From positions 607,970 to 658,688 of the forward strand of contig NZ_LRUF01000024.1 of assembly GCF_001550155.1 (NCBI RefSeq): a stretch of DNA of 50,719 nucleotides, read 5' to 3'. The position numbers were made by a program, and so were the translations under genes. Below are positions 8,615-17,332 of the stretch, piece by piece (the first letter of the stretch is position 1; the number at the start of each line of letters is the position of its first letter). The notes under the pieces are model-generated. The model made no database searches, was not told where the DNA came from, and saw only the letters and a program-made list of their open reading frames with translations. The DNA comes from Pseudoalteromonas arabiensis (lineage in GTDB: Bacteria > Pseudomonadota > Gammaproteobacteria > Enterobacterales > Alteromonadaceae).

Positions 8615-9391
8615 TTATAGGTAGGCCTCATAAATTAACTTTAAAGCTAAAATAATTACCACAGTATTAAAAACAGGGCGAATCATTTTACTGCCGAATT
8701 TTATTGCAGAATGAGCGCCAATCCACGCACCCAACATAAGAAAAAAGCCCATCGTGATACCAAGCAAAAAGTTAACATGGCCCAGTGCGACAAAGGTGAT
8801 CAACGAGATAAAATTTGAAACAAAGTTCATTGATCGAGCAAGACCGCAGTTTAGCAGCAAGCTCATTTTATAAAGTAAGCTGTTTGACGCGGTCCAAAAA
8901 GTCCCCGTGCCTGGCCCTGCTAGGCCATCAAAAAAGCCCAGCCCCAAGCCTTGTATCCATTGTTTAAGTTTTGTTTTTGCATCGAGTTTAGGCAGTTCAT
9001 TATGCTCGGTTGTGCTTAAACTACCAAATAGGCTGTAGCATGCGACTAAAATAATAACGATAGGGAGCAATTTGTTTAAAAAGTCGATACTTAGGTAATC
9101 AACGATTAAGGTACCTAACAGCGCACCAATGGCTGTGGCCATAATGGAAGCGGCCCAAAACCTAGGGTTAAATAGCTTTTTGCGAAAGTAAGTGACACTT
9201 GCAGTGAGTGAGCCAAAACTAGCAGCTAACTTATTGGTACCTAGGGTTAGATGGGGAGGAAGGCCTGCGGTCAAAAGTGCAGGTACTGTCAGCATACCGC
9301 CACCGCCTGCAATTGCATCAATAAAGCCTGCGGCTAAGGCAACAGCGCAAAGTAGTGCCCATGTGGTTGGATCTAAAGCTAATTCAAACAT
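8615..9391 (-). CDS. TSUP family transporter (TauE/SafE, YfcA-like)
   Basis: A 258-residue membrane protein with about eight hydrophobic segments and the TSUP signatures: ALAAGFIDAIAGGGGMLTVP with the downstream LGTNKLAASFGS in the first half, and LGFFDGLAGPGTGTFWT in the second. TSUP proteins move small sulfur or organic anions such as sulfite, sulfoacetate or thiosulfate across the inner membrane; the specific substrate is unknown. Its ATG overlaps the dinG stop as TAATG, and priC follows with no gap. It is the odd member of an otherwise DNA-metabolism operon. The YfcA group is the closest recognisable subfamily. Confidence 0.9.
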   Translation of the reverse strand: MFELALDPTTWALLCAVALAAGFIDAIAGGGGMLTVPALLTAGLPPHLTLGTNKLAASFGSLTASVTYFRKKLFNPRFWAASIMATAIGALLGTLIVDYLSIDFLNKLLPIVIILVACYSLFGSLSTTEHNELPKLDAKTKLKQWIQGLGLGFFDGLAGPGTGTFWTASNSLLYKMSLLLNCGLARSMNFVSNFISLITFVALGHVNFLLGITMGFFLMLGAWIGAHSAIKFGSKMIRPVFNTVVIILALKLIYEAYL

Positions 9392-11466
9392 TAATAATCA
9401 ATTTGTCTTTTAAAGGGTGGCAAGGTATCAAGCATGGCTTTGCCATACCGCTTGGTCACTAAACGGCGATCAAGTATTGTAATGCGACCTTGATCATTTT
9501 CTTTGCGCAGCAGTCTACCACAGCTTTGTACTAATTTCTTCGCTGCATCAGGAACGGTGATCGATAAAAAAGGATTGCCTCCTTTACTTTGTACAAATTC
9601 CGCTTGGGCTTCTTCAATTGGTGACGTGGGCACTGCAAATGGGATTTTTGTGATTACTAAGTTTTCAAGGTACTTGCCGGGCAGATCAAGCCCCTCGGAG
9701 AGACTTTGTGTGCCAAATAAATAACTAGCGCGTCCTAGATCAACATTTGCTTTGTGTTTTTTGAGTAAGGCTTCACGTGACATCTCGCCTTGTACGAGCA
9801 CATCAATACCTTTACTGCGTAGCACCTTTACAACGTGATCCATCTGCCAATATGAAGCAAACAGGACTAAGTTGGCTCTTTTATCATCTAGGAATTTGGG
9901 TAATTGCTCAGCGAGATGATCACTAAACGATTTATCTGTGGGTTCAATATGGCTGCTTGGAATATGCAACGTCGCTTGTTTTGGGTAGTCAAATGGTGAA
10001 GGCACTTTGATGTATTTTACGCCTTCTTCTTTTGCAAGCCCGCATTCGTAAGCAAAATGATCAAATGAACCAAGCGCCGTTAATGTGGCTGAACAGAGCA
10101 CTGCACCTGCACATTGGTTCCATAATTTATCTTTTAGGTAATAACCGACTTCAATAGGACAATCGCTGAGTAAATGATCATGATGGTTCTTATACTCTAG
10201 GCGTTTTATCCACCGTGCATGGGGAATACCTTCGCCTTTTGTGGCATAACTAAACCATAATTTGTTCAGTAACTCTAAGCGATTAATATACTGACCGCTT
10301 TCAGCTAAGATAGGATCGGCTACGTAAGGTTTTATATCGCCATCACTGACATCTTGTACCAAGGTGTCATGCATTTTGTTAAGAGCGCGTAGAGCATCTA
10401 AAGTGGCATCGCTGATATCTTTTGCTTTCGCATGTAAAGAGGCTGGGATTTCACCGTGCTCAAAACGATAGGTATCGTCACTGTTGTAGTTAAAATCTGC
10501 ATTATCAAGAATATCACGCACCACTTTTAAATTCTTTGCCGCATCATTGATACTGTCACTGAGCTTGAAGTTTTGTCCTATGGCTTTTTGACCTACCAAT
10601 ACATTCGCCATTTTTCCAGCGAATTTAACCAGCTTATCAAGCCAATCTATAGTTCCTTTAATCGTTGCAGCAGCAGATGAAAAATCTCGGGTGATGTGGG
10701 CTAAGTGATGCGCTTCATCAATCACATAAATAGTGTCATCAGGCTCAGGGAGAATCTTACCGCCGCCAAGGTCTAAATCAGCGAGCAATAAAGAATGGTT
10801 AATGACGAGTACGTCCATTTGCATAAGACGCTGACGTGCCATGTGAAAAGGGCATAATTGATGAGCACGCATCTGCCGTTGGCATGAGTGCTTATCACAA
10901 GCAATTAAGTTCCACACTTTATCAGGAATTGTATCAGCCCAGCTATCGCGGTCGCCTTGCCATTGTTTTTTAGAGTAAGCATTATAGAGTTGTTTTAAAC
11001 ACTTGGTTTCCATATCAGATAATGGAGATGACAGTGTCGGCATAAACTCCATTTGTGTCTGGCTATCACCATTGACTGCAGCACTAAGCTTTTGTGCGCA
11101 AATATAGCGTTGCCGACCTTTAACCAAATCAAACTTTATATCCAGCCCTGAGTGTTCCTTAAAAAATGGCAGTTCTTTATTAATGAGCTGTTCTTGAAGG
11201 GCGACTGTCGCGGTTGAAATAACCAGCTTTTTCTTTTTTGCCATTGCCAGAGGGATGGCTCCCAAGCAATAGGCAAGTGATTTACCTGTGCCAGTACCCG
11301 CTTCTATAACGCAGATACGTTGCGATTTATGGTATTCGCCAGCCAAGGTTTTAGCGATTTCTGCTACTAAATAATTTTGACTGCTACGAGGACGATAATC
11401 AGTTAGGTTATCAGCAACATGCTTATGAATTTGCCTAATTGTTTTTTTTAAAGAGTCAGAAAGCAT
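9391..11466 (-). CDS. dinG: ATP-dependent DNA helicase DinG
   Basis: DinG is a 5'-3' iron-sulfur helicase of the XPD family. It unwinds R-loops, D-loops and G-quadruplexes and helps forks pass transcription units. The 691-residue protein has Walker A EAGTGTGKS (residues 55-63), four cysteines that fit the 4Fe-4S ligands (YICAQK, then IACDKHSCQRQ and HQLCPFHMA), DEAH box VIDEAHHLAH, and C-terminal motifs GTQSLSEGLDLPG and SCGRLLRKEND. Length agrees with E. coli DinG (716). The ATG is 18 bases from a LexA-like box (11485-11500). E. coli dinG is also SOS-induced. It leads the operon with the TSUP, priC and deacetylase genes and diverges from polB. Confidence 0.96.
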   Translation of the reverse strand: MLSDSLKKTIRQIHKHVADNLTDYRPRSSQNYLVAEIAKTLAGEYHKSQRICVIEAGTGTGKSLAYCLGAIPLAMAKKKKLVISTATVALQEQLINKELPFFKEHSGLDIKFDLVKGRQRYICAQKLSAAVNGDSQTQMEFMPTLSSPLSDMETKCLKQLYNAYSKKQWQGDRDSWADTIPDKVWNLIACDKHSCQRQMRAHQLCPFHMARQRLMQMDVLVINHSLLLADLDLGGGKILPEPDDTIYVIDEAHHLAHITRDFSSAAATIKGTIDWLDKLVKFAGKMANVLVGQKAIGQNFKLSDSINDAAKNLKVVRDILDNADFNYNSDDTYRFEHGEIPASLHAKAKDISDATLDALRALNKMHDTLVQDVSDGDIKPYVADPILAESGQYINRLELLNKLWFSYATKGEGIPHARWIKRLEYKNHHDHLLSDCPIEVGYYLKDKLWNQCAGAVLCSATLTALGSFDHFAYECGLAKEEGVKYIKVPSPFDYPKQATLHIPSSHIEPTDKSFSDHLAEQLPKFLDDKRANLVLFASYWQMDHVVKVLRSKGIDVLVQGEMSREALLKKHKANVDLGRASYLFGTQSLSEGLDLPGKYLENLVITKIPFAVPTSPIEEAQAEFVQSKGGNPFLSITVPDAAKKLVQSCGRLLRKENDQGRITILDRRLVTKRYGKAMLDTLPPFKRQIDY

Positions 11467-11484
11467 GTCCAGATAACCTAAAGT

Positions 11485-11500
11485 ATGTATATAATTACAG
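11485..11500. promoter_or_regulatory. LexA-like box between dinG and polB
   Basis: ATGT (11485-11488), eight bases ATATAATT, then ACAG (11497-11500) matches the LexA consensus CTGT-N8-ACAG at seven of eight fixed bases. It has the alternating AT core typical of strong sites. It lies 18 bases before the dinG start and 99 bases before the polB start. Both genes are LexA targets in E. coli, so one operator may serve the divergent pair. Promoter elements around it are not clear enough to list. Confidence 0.75.
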
Positions 11501-11599
11501 TAATGAATTTTAGAGATTTAACGCGGTAACTACAAGCAACTTGTGGTTAATTTTGTCGCTCAGCGTTTGCTTTACTCTTTTAGGCTAAAAGGTTTTTAC

Positions 11600-13948
11600 A
11601 TGCAGCTTGCTTCTGGCTTTATTCTTTCTACGCAATGTTTTGATAATGCCAACGGTATATCTATGGTAGTGTGGATCTTGTCAGAGCAAGGGCCTGTTAA
11701 ACTGATTAGTTCGCCGCAAAAGGCGGTATTTTTTGTTCGAGAGCAGGACCTGAATACTGTCACTCGCCTTTTTAATGAGTACCAAATTCACTGTGAAATT
11801 AAACATATATCATTAAAAACATTTCAACAACACTCTGTCGTTGCCTGTCATTTTTCGTCCTTAAAACACTATTATAAAGCAGCAAAACAACTTAAAGCTC
11901 ACTTTGTGAATGTGTATGAAGACGATATCAGGCCGGTAGACCGCTTTTTGATGGAGCGTTTTATAAAAGGTGCGGTGTGGGCAAAGGGGCGAGTCGTTCA
12001 ATCTTCACCTTTTCGTGTTTTAACAGATGTTCAGTTTAAACAAAATAATGATTTCACACCCCACTTTAATAGTCTCTCATTAGATATTGAGTGCAGTGGG
12101 GACGGTGTCTTATTTTCTGTGGGCTTAGTGGGGGACAAGGTCGATACTGTTTTAATGATAGGTGAGCCGCTTGATACATCAGAGCTTGATTTTAATATTC
12201 AATGGTGTGTTGATGAAATAGATTTGCTCACTAAATTATGTGAGAAAATTCAAGTAATTGACCCTGATGTTATTATTGGTTGGAATGTCATAGAGTTTGA
12301 TTTCAGTGTGCTGTATGAGCGTGCTGAGGCACTCGGTGTTGAACTTCCCCTAGGGCGTAATAATGAAAAAATGCAGTTAAGGGTCGGCAATTTCACGCGT
12401 GTCACAGTCCCAGGCAGAGTTGTTATTGATGGTATTGATACGCTCAAAAATGCCACGTATCACTATGATAGTTTTAGCTTAGCTAATGTCGCCAGTATTG
12501 AGCTTGGTGAAGAAAAGCTGATTAGTACGGATAACCGGTTAGATGAGATTGTTCGTCAATTTAACGAGGATAAACTTTCTCTTGCAGCGTACAACCGACA
12601 AGATTGTATTTTAGTACAGCGTATTTTCAAAAAATTAAAGTTACTCGAATTTGCTGCCGTTCGCAGTCAAATGACCGGTCTTGAACTTGAAAGGATGGGC
12701 GGCTCTGTAGCTGCCTTTACCAACCTTTATCTTCCTTTATTACACCGTAGTGGCTATGTGGCACCGAATTTGGGTGATCATGGCTTAAGCTTTGACAGCC
12801 CCGGTGGCTATGTTATGAACTCTGAACCAGGGTTATATAAAAATATTGTGGTGCTCGATTATAAAAGTCTTTACCCGTCAATAATGCGTACTTTTTGCAT
12901 TGACCCTTTAGGTCTAGTCGAGGGGCTAAAGGAACCAGAACTAGCGATTGAAGGGTTTAATCAAGCCCTGTTTTCAAGAACTAAGCACCATTTACCTAAA
13001 TTAATTCGCCAATTAGCCACAACCCGACAAGTTGCTAAAGATAACAATCAACCGATGCTTTCGCAGGCCATTAAAATCATTATGAATAGTTTATATGGCG
13101 TATTAGGTTCTAAAGGTTGCCGATTTTACGATCCGCGTTTATCAAGTTCGATTACCTTACGCGGGCATGAGATCATGCAGACAACAAAGCGATGGATTGA
13201 GCAGTGGGGTTACCAAGTTATTTATGGTGATACAGATTCGACATTTGTTAAGTTAGATGATGAACTAAGCCCTGCAAATTGTCATGAAATAGGTATTGAA
13301 CTTGCTACGAAAATTAATGCGCAATGGCACGCAGAGCTTGAAAAAAATTATAATATAACCAGCTACTTAGAAATTGAATATGAAACTCACTATAGTCCAT
13401 TTTTTATGCCAACAATACGTGGTAAAGCAACGGGCTCAAAAAAGCGCTATGTAGGTAAGATAGATAAAAATGGCGCCACACACCTAGTGTTCAAAGGAAT
13501 GGAGACAGTGCGCAGTGATTGGACAGAGTTAGCTCATAAATTTCAAGTTGAGTTGTTTGAAATATTATTTAGCGACTCATACAATCAAGAATTAATCATA
13601 CAAACATTTGATAAGTATGTGAAAAAGCTCTATAACGGCGAATTCGATGCGCTGCTTATTTATCGTAAACGTTTAGGTCAACACTTAACTGATTACCAAA
13701 AAAATATCCCTCCTCATGTTAAAGCTGCAAAGCAATACCTAGCTGACAACCCTCACCGTGAAATTAAGCGCGGACAAACTATTGAATATGTGTACACCGC
13801 ACAGGGAGCTGAATTTTATATCGGCACCCATCAATATGATTATTCCATTTATGTAAATAAGCAATTGTTGCCAATAGCTGAAATGATTGTTGGTAATTTA
13901 GTTGCAAAATTTGCGTCAATTGAAGATAGGCAAATACAGCTTCTCTAG
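11600..13948 (+). CDS. polB: DNA polymerase II (PolB, family B)
   Basis: An SOS-induced family-B polymerase with proofreading, used in replication restart and lesion bypass. Exonuclease motif I is SLDIECSGDGVLFSVG. The polymerase motifs are DYKSLYPSIMR (motif A), KIIMNSLYGVLGS (motif B) and YGDTDST (motif C). A KKRYVGK stretch follows motif C. From the ATG at 11600 the protein is 782 residues, against 783 in E. coli PolB. The frame stays open to 11543, but those residues are not PolB-like, and AAAGG precedes the chosen start. It diverges from dinG with a shared LexA-like box. The gene looks intact. Confidence 0.96.
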   Translation: MQLASGFILSTQCFDNANGISMVVWILSEQGPVKLISSPQKAVFFVREQDLNTVTRLFNEYQIHCEIKHISLKTFQQHSVVACHFSSLKHYYKAAKQLKAHFVNVYEDDIRPVDRFLMERFIKGAVWAKGRVVQSSPFRVLTDVQFKQNNDFTPHFNSLSLDIECSGDGVLFSVGLVGDKVDTVLMIGEPLDTSELDFNIQWCVDEIDLLTKLCEKIQVIDPDVIIGWNVIEFDFSVLYERAEALGVELPLGRNNEKMQLRVGNFTRVTVPGRVVIDGIDTLKNATYHYDSFSLANVASIELGEEKLISTDNRLDEIVRQFNEDKLSLAAYNRQDCILVQRIFKKLKLLEFAAVRSQMTGLELERMGGSVAAFTNLYLPLLHRSGYVAPNLGDHGLSFDSPGGYVMNSEPGLYKNIVVLDYKSLYPSIMRTFCIDPLGLVEGLKEPELAIEGFNQALFSRTKHHLPKLIRQLATTRQVAKDNNQPMLSQAIKIIMNSLYGVLGSKGCRFYDPRLSSSITLRGHEIMQTTKRWIEQWGYQVIYGDTDSTFVKLDDELSPANCHEIGIELATKINAQWHAELEKNYNITSYLEIEYETHYSPFFMPTIRGKATGSKKRYVGKIDKNGATHLVFKGMETVRSDWTELAHKFQVELFEILFSDSYNQELIIQTFDKYVKKLYNGEFDALLIYRKRLGQHLTDYQKNIPPHVKAAKQYLADNPHREIKRGQTIEYVYTAQGAEFYIGTHQYDYSIYVNKQLLPIAEMIVGNLVAKFASIEDRQIQLL

Positions 13949-14192
13949 TTCTTTCTGATGAATCTCCAGCTGTAAACTCCTCTATTTTAGTGGCTTGTGT
14001 TGGCTGTTTGTTTTTTGAGCGAGGAGGTGGAGTGCTACAGCTTAAATTTATTTTTATTAAATAAATGTAAATAAAGTGCTGGGAATTTATTTTCATTTGT
14101 TTGTTATTCTCCGGTCAAATCTATTTTCGGTAACAAAAAATAAACACAATTATACTAATTATAACCACTATTGGTGGTCCAGGGAGAATCAA

Positions 14193-17039
14193 ATGTTAAA
14201 TAATCAAGTTTCAAAAGCGGTGCGCCTTGCGCTTGCTTTTGGCGTTGCTTCTACTTCGACAGGTTTTTCTATGGCTGCAAATGCAGCCGATGACGGTGTT
14301 GAAAAAGTTGAACGCATCCAAGTAACAGGTTCACGTATCAAACGTACAGATCTTGAAACGGTTAGTCCTGTTACTGTAATGACTGCTGAAGAGATTAAGT
14401 TGAGCGGTTTCTCTCGTGTTGAGGATGTATTAAACCAATTACCACAAATTGAAGCTGCGCAAAGTTCATTTCTTGCGAATGGCGCAACGGGTACCGCGAC
14501 CGTTGACCTTCGTGGCCTTGGCTCAAACAGAACATTGGTATTGATCAATGGCCGCCGTATGCAGGCTGGTAGTATTACATCTCAGGTTCCAGATATTAAC
14601 CAAATTCCAGCATCATTAGTTAAGCGTGTTGACGTACTCACAGGTGGTGCGGCGGCAGTTTATGGTGCTGATGCTGTTGCGGGTGTTGTTAACTTTGTGA
14701 TGAACGATGAGTTTGATGGTATTTCATTCAATATGGGAGCATCAGGCTATCAACATAATAATGATAATGGGTATATTCAAGGCCTGATGGATGATCAAGG
14801 CTATGATTATGAAACGGGCAATACGGGGATCGATGGTAAGTCATATAGCTTAGATTTAACGGTAGGTAGTGGCTTTGACTCTGGTAAAGGCCATGCAGTT
14901 GGTTACGTAACTTACAACCGTCAAACAGAGTTGTTGCAGGGCAGCCGCGACTATTCGTCATGTGCTTTAAATGGTGCGGGTAACGTGTGTGGTGGTTCAG
15001 CAAATACACCAAACCCACACTTTGATATCTTCCCTGTGGTTGATGGCGAAGTAGACTATAAACAAGAATTTTGGGGCTATCTAAACCCAAATGGTCAGGG
15101 TTTTATTGAAGACGATGGTTATCGTTATAACTATGCGCCGGTGAATCACTTCTTACGCCCAAATGAGCGCTTTACATTAGGTAGCTTCATTGATTATGAA
15201 ATCAATGAGCACTTTAGACCATACCTAGAGTTCTCATTTATGCACAATAGAACAGCTGGTCAAATCGCTGAGTCAGGTACGTTCTTCAACGAAGAGTTTT
15301 TAATGGATTATAACAACCCATTATTGTCGGACTTACAAAAACAGCAGTTGCAAGAGCTTTTTGGTCAAACAGGAAGTGACCAATTTGTTGCTTACATCGG
15401 TAAACGTAATGTTGAAGGTGGCCCGCGTGCAGATAACCTAGAGCATACTTCATATCGTATCCTAACGGGTATGGAAGGTGAGATTAATGATAACTGGACA
15501 TATGATGTTAGCTATAACTACTCTGCAACAACATCGAGCTCAGTGTATAAAAATGATTTATTAGCACCAAAAATTGGTCCTCGTGTTGGCGCTGTTGGTA
15601 CATCATGTGAAGAAGCAGATGGTTGTCTTTACTATAATGTATTTGAACTAGATGGCGTAACACCTGAGCAAGCAGCGCAACTGGCAGGTGTTGGTACGCA
15701 AACTGGTTTAGTGACACAAACAATTTATAGTGGTTATGTATCAGGTGAGCTTGATTTGACTCTGCCAAGTGCATCTTTACCTATTGCAGCTGTATTTGGT
15801 GTGGAACGCCGTGAGCAAGAATATGAGCGCACATCAGATACGGTTTATGAAGAAGGTCAGTTATTAGGTCAAGGTGGTCCATCACCAAGCTTATATGGCT
15901 CGATTGATGTAAATGAAGTGTACGGTGAGCTACAAATCCCAGTGCTAGATGAGTTTAATATTTCAACGGCTGCACGTTGGTCTGATTACTCAACAACAGG
16001 TTCAGATACAACTTACTCAATTGGTGGTGATTATACACTAGCCGATGCGTATAAGTTCCGTGCAAGCTTTGCAAAAGCGGTTCGTGCTCCTAATGTTGGT
16101 GAGCTATTCTCAGCACAAAGCATCAGCCTTTGGAGTGGTAGTGACGGTTGTGCAAGTGACAGCCCTGCATATGATTCAGCGCAGTGTGCTAACACGGGTG
16201 TAACTGGTTCACAGTATGGTGCCGTTACTGCATCACCTGCGGGTCAATACAATCAATTTGCTGGTGGTAATCCAAACCTAAAACCGGAAGAGGCTGAAAC
16301 TATTACGATTGGTTTAGTTGCAAACCCATTTGATAACTTCAACTTCTCTGTTGACTATTTCCAAATTGAAATGGAAAAGGTAGTGGGTGTTGTGGGTGCT
16401 GAGCGCATCTTAAATAACTGTGCTACAACCGGTGATGCTTTCTTCTGTGATAATATTCAACGAAGTGCATCAGGTAGCCTATGGTTAGGCCAAGATGGTT
16501 ATGTTGTAAACTTAAGTGACAACATTGGTGGTCGTACGTGGGAAGGTGTTGATTTAACAGCTGCTTATACAATGGAGCTTAACGAAGCAACATTGAAATT
16601 TGATATTAATGGTTACTACAGCATCAAAAAAGAAGTGGAGCCAATCTTAGGTGATGAGTCACTGGCTTATGATTGTTCTGGTAATGTAAGTACGGACTGT
16701 TTTGCATCACCAAAATGGCGTCACACTGCGAATGTAAATTATATTGCAGATGATTGGCGAGTAGGCCTTAAATGGCGTTACTACGGCGGCGTAGATTACG
16801 AAGGTGATGCAGATACATCATTAATTGAAAATGGTGGTATTGATTCTTACAATTTCATCGACCTTTCAGGTAATTACTCTGTAAATGAGCACGTAACGCT
16901 GACAGGTGGTATTAATAACATCTTTGATAAAGAGCCACCTATGGTTGGTAACACTATTTCGTCAAACGCGAATACAGTAGCCGGCTACTATGACACTTTA
17001 GGTCGTTTTGTACATATGAGTGTTAACCTTAAGTTCTAA
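14193..17039 (+). CDS. TonB-dependent outer-membrane receptor
   Basis: A 948-residue outer-membrane transporter. An N-terminal signal peptide (ALAFGVASTSTGFSMAANAA) is followed by a Ton-box-like VERIQVTGSR and a plug domain with SPVTVMTAEEIKLSGFSRVE, VDLRGLGSNRTLVLINGRR and GGAAAVYGADAVAGVVNF. A beta-barrel ends in an aromatic residue (HMSVNLKF), as barrel assembly requires. It is powered by TonB-ExbBD. Plug sequences of this type are common in marine Alteromonadales receptors for peptides or glycans; the ligand cannot be told. The ATG at 14193 has GGGAGA upstream and gives the signal peptide. A good terminator follows. The next gene is a sensor kinase with periplasmic binding domains. Confidence 0.93.
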   Translation: MLNNQVSKAVRLALAFGVASTSTGFSMAANAADDGVEKVERIQVTGSRIKRTDLETVSPVTVMTAEEIKLSGFSRVEDVLNQLPQIEAAQSSFLANGATGTATVDLRGLGSNRTLVLINGRRMQAGSITSQVPDINQIPASLVKRVDVLTGGAAAVYGADAVAGVVNFVMNDEFDGISFNMGASGYQHNNDNGYIQGLMDDQGYDYETGNTGIDGKSYSLDLTVGSGFDSGKGHAVGYVTYNRQTELLQGSRDYSSCALNGAGNVCGGSANTPNPHFDIFPVVDGEVDYKQEFWGYLNPNGQGFIEDDGYRYNYAPVNHFLRPNERFTLGSFIDYEINEHFRPYLEFSFMHNRTAGQIAESGTFFNEEFLMDYNNPLLSDLQKQQLQELFGQTGSDQFVAYIGKRNVEGGPRADNLEHTSYRILTGMEGEINDNWTYDVSYNYSATTSSSVYKNDLLAPKIGPRVGAVGTSCEEADGCLYYNVFELDGVTPEQAAQLAGVGTQTGLVTQTIYSGYVSGELDLTLPSASLPIAAVFGVERREQEYERTSDTVYEEGQLLGQGGPSPSLYGSIDVNEVYGELQIPVLDEFNISTAARWSDYSTTGSDTTYSIGGDYTLADAYKFRASFAKAVRAPNVGELFSAQSISLWSGSDGCASDSPAYDSAQCANTGVTGSQYGAVTASPAGQYNQFAGGNPNLKPEEAETITIGLVANPFDNFNFSVDYFQIEMEKVVGVVGAERILNNCATTGDAFFCDNIQRSASGSLWLGQDGYVVNLSDNIGGRTWEGVDLTAAYTMELNEATLKFDINGYYSIKKEVEPILGDESLAYDCSGNVSTDCFASPKWRHTANVNYIADDWRVGLKWRYYGGVDYEGDADTSLIENGGIDSYNFIDLSGNYSVNEHVTLTGGINNIFDKEPPMVGNTISSNANTVAGYYDTLGRFVHMSVNLKF

Positions 17040-17064
17040 TGAACTGTTAATATTTTTCCCTACT

Positions 17065-17098
17065 AAGGCCAAGGCATTATGTTTTGGCCTTTTTCTTT
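17065..17098 (+). terminator. Rho-independent terminator after the TonB-dependent receptor
   Basis: AAGGCCAA (17065-17072) and TTGGCCTT (17084-17091) form an 8-bp stem with an 11-base loop, followed by TTTTCTTTG. It starts 26 bases after the receptor stop. This separates receptor transcription from the downstream kinase gene. Confidence 0.85.
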
Positions 17099-17268
17099 GT
17101 TGCATTAATTGTTTGTTTCGAGCTATTTGACAGGTCTACTTGTGTAACTGCTTGGTTAAATCAATTTTTATACAACATCTAGCCAGTTTTGCGTAAAGTT
17201 ATTGTTACCGTATTGCTTTTTGGCATCATCGTTAAATGCAAGAAGTTAATACACAATAGGTCGTTTTA

Positions 17269-17297
17269 TTGTAGGGGATAACTTATTCTCTTATACT
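17269..17297 (+). promoter_or_regulatory. Candidate sigma-70 promoter for the hybrid kinase
   Basis: TTGTAG (17269-17274), a 17-base spacer and TATACT (17292-17297, five of six to consensus). The predicted start is at about 17303-17304, which coincides with the first ATG of the downstream frame. This would make that ATG leaderless and favours the TTG at 17333 as the real start. Confidence 0.45.
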
Positions 17298-17332
17298 TTA
17301 ATATGTTGAGTGTTGACTCAGAAGGTTTTTTG

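Noticed and set aside
13779..14096. Minus-strand open frame of 105 residues across the polB end.
   Set aside because: Half of it is antisense to polB and the rest covers an AT-rich leader; the product is low-complexity and unrecognised.
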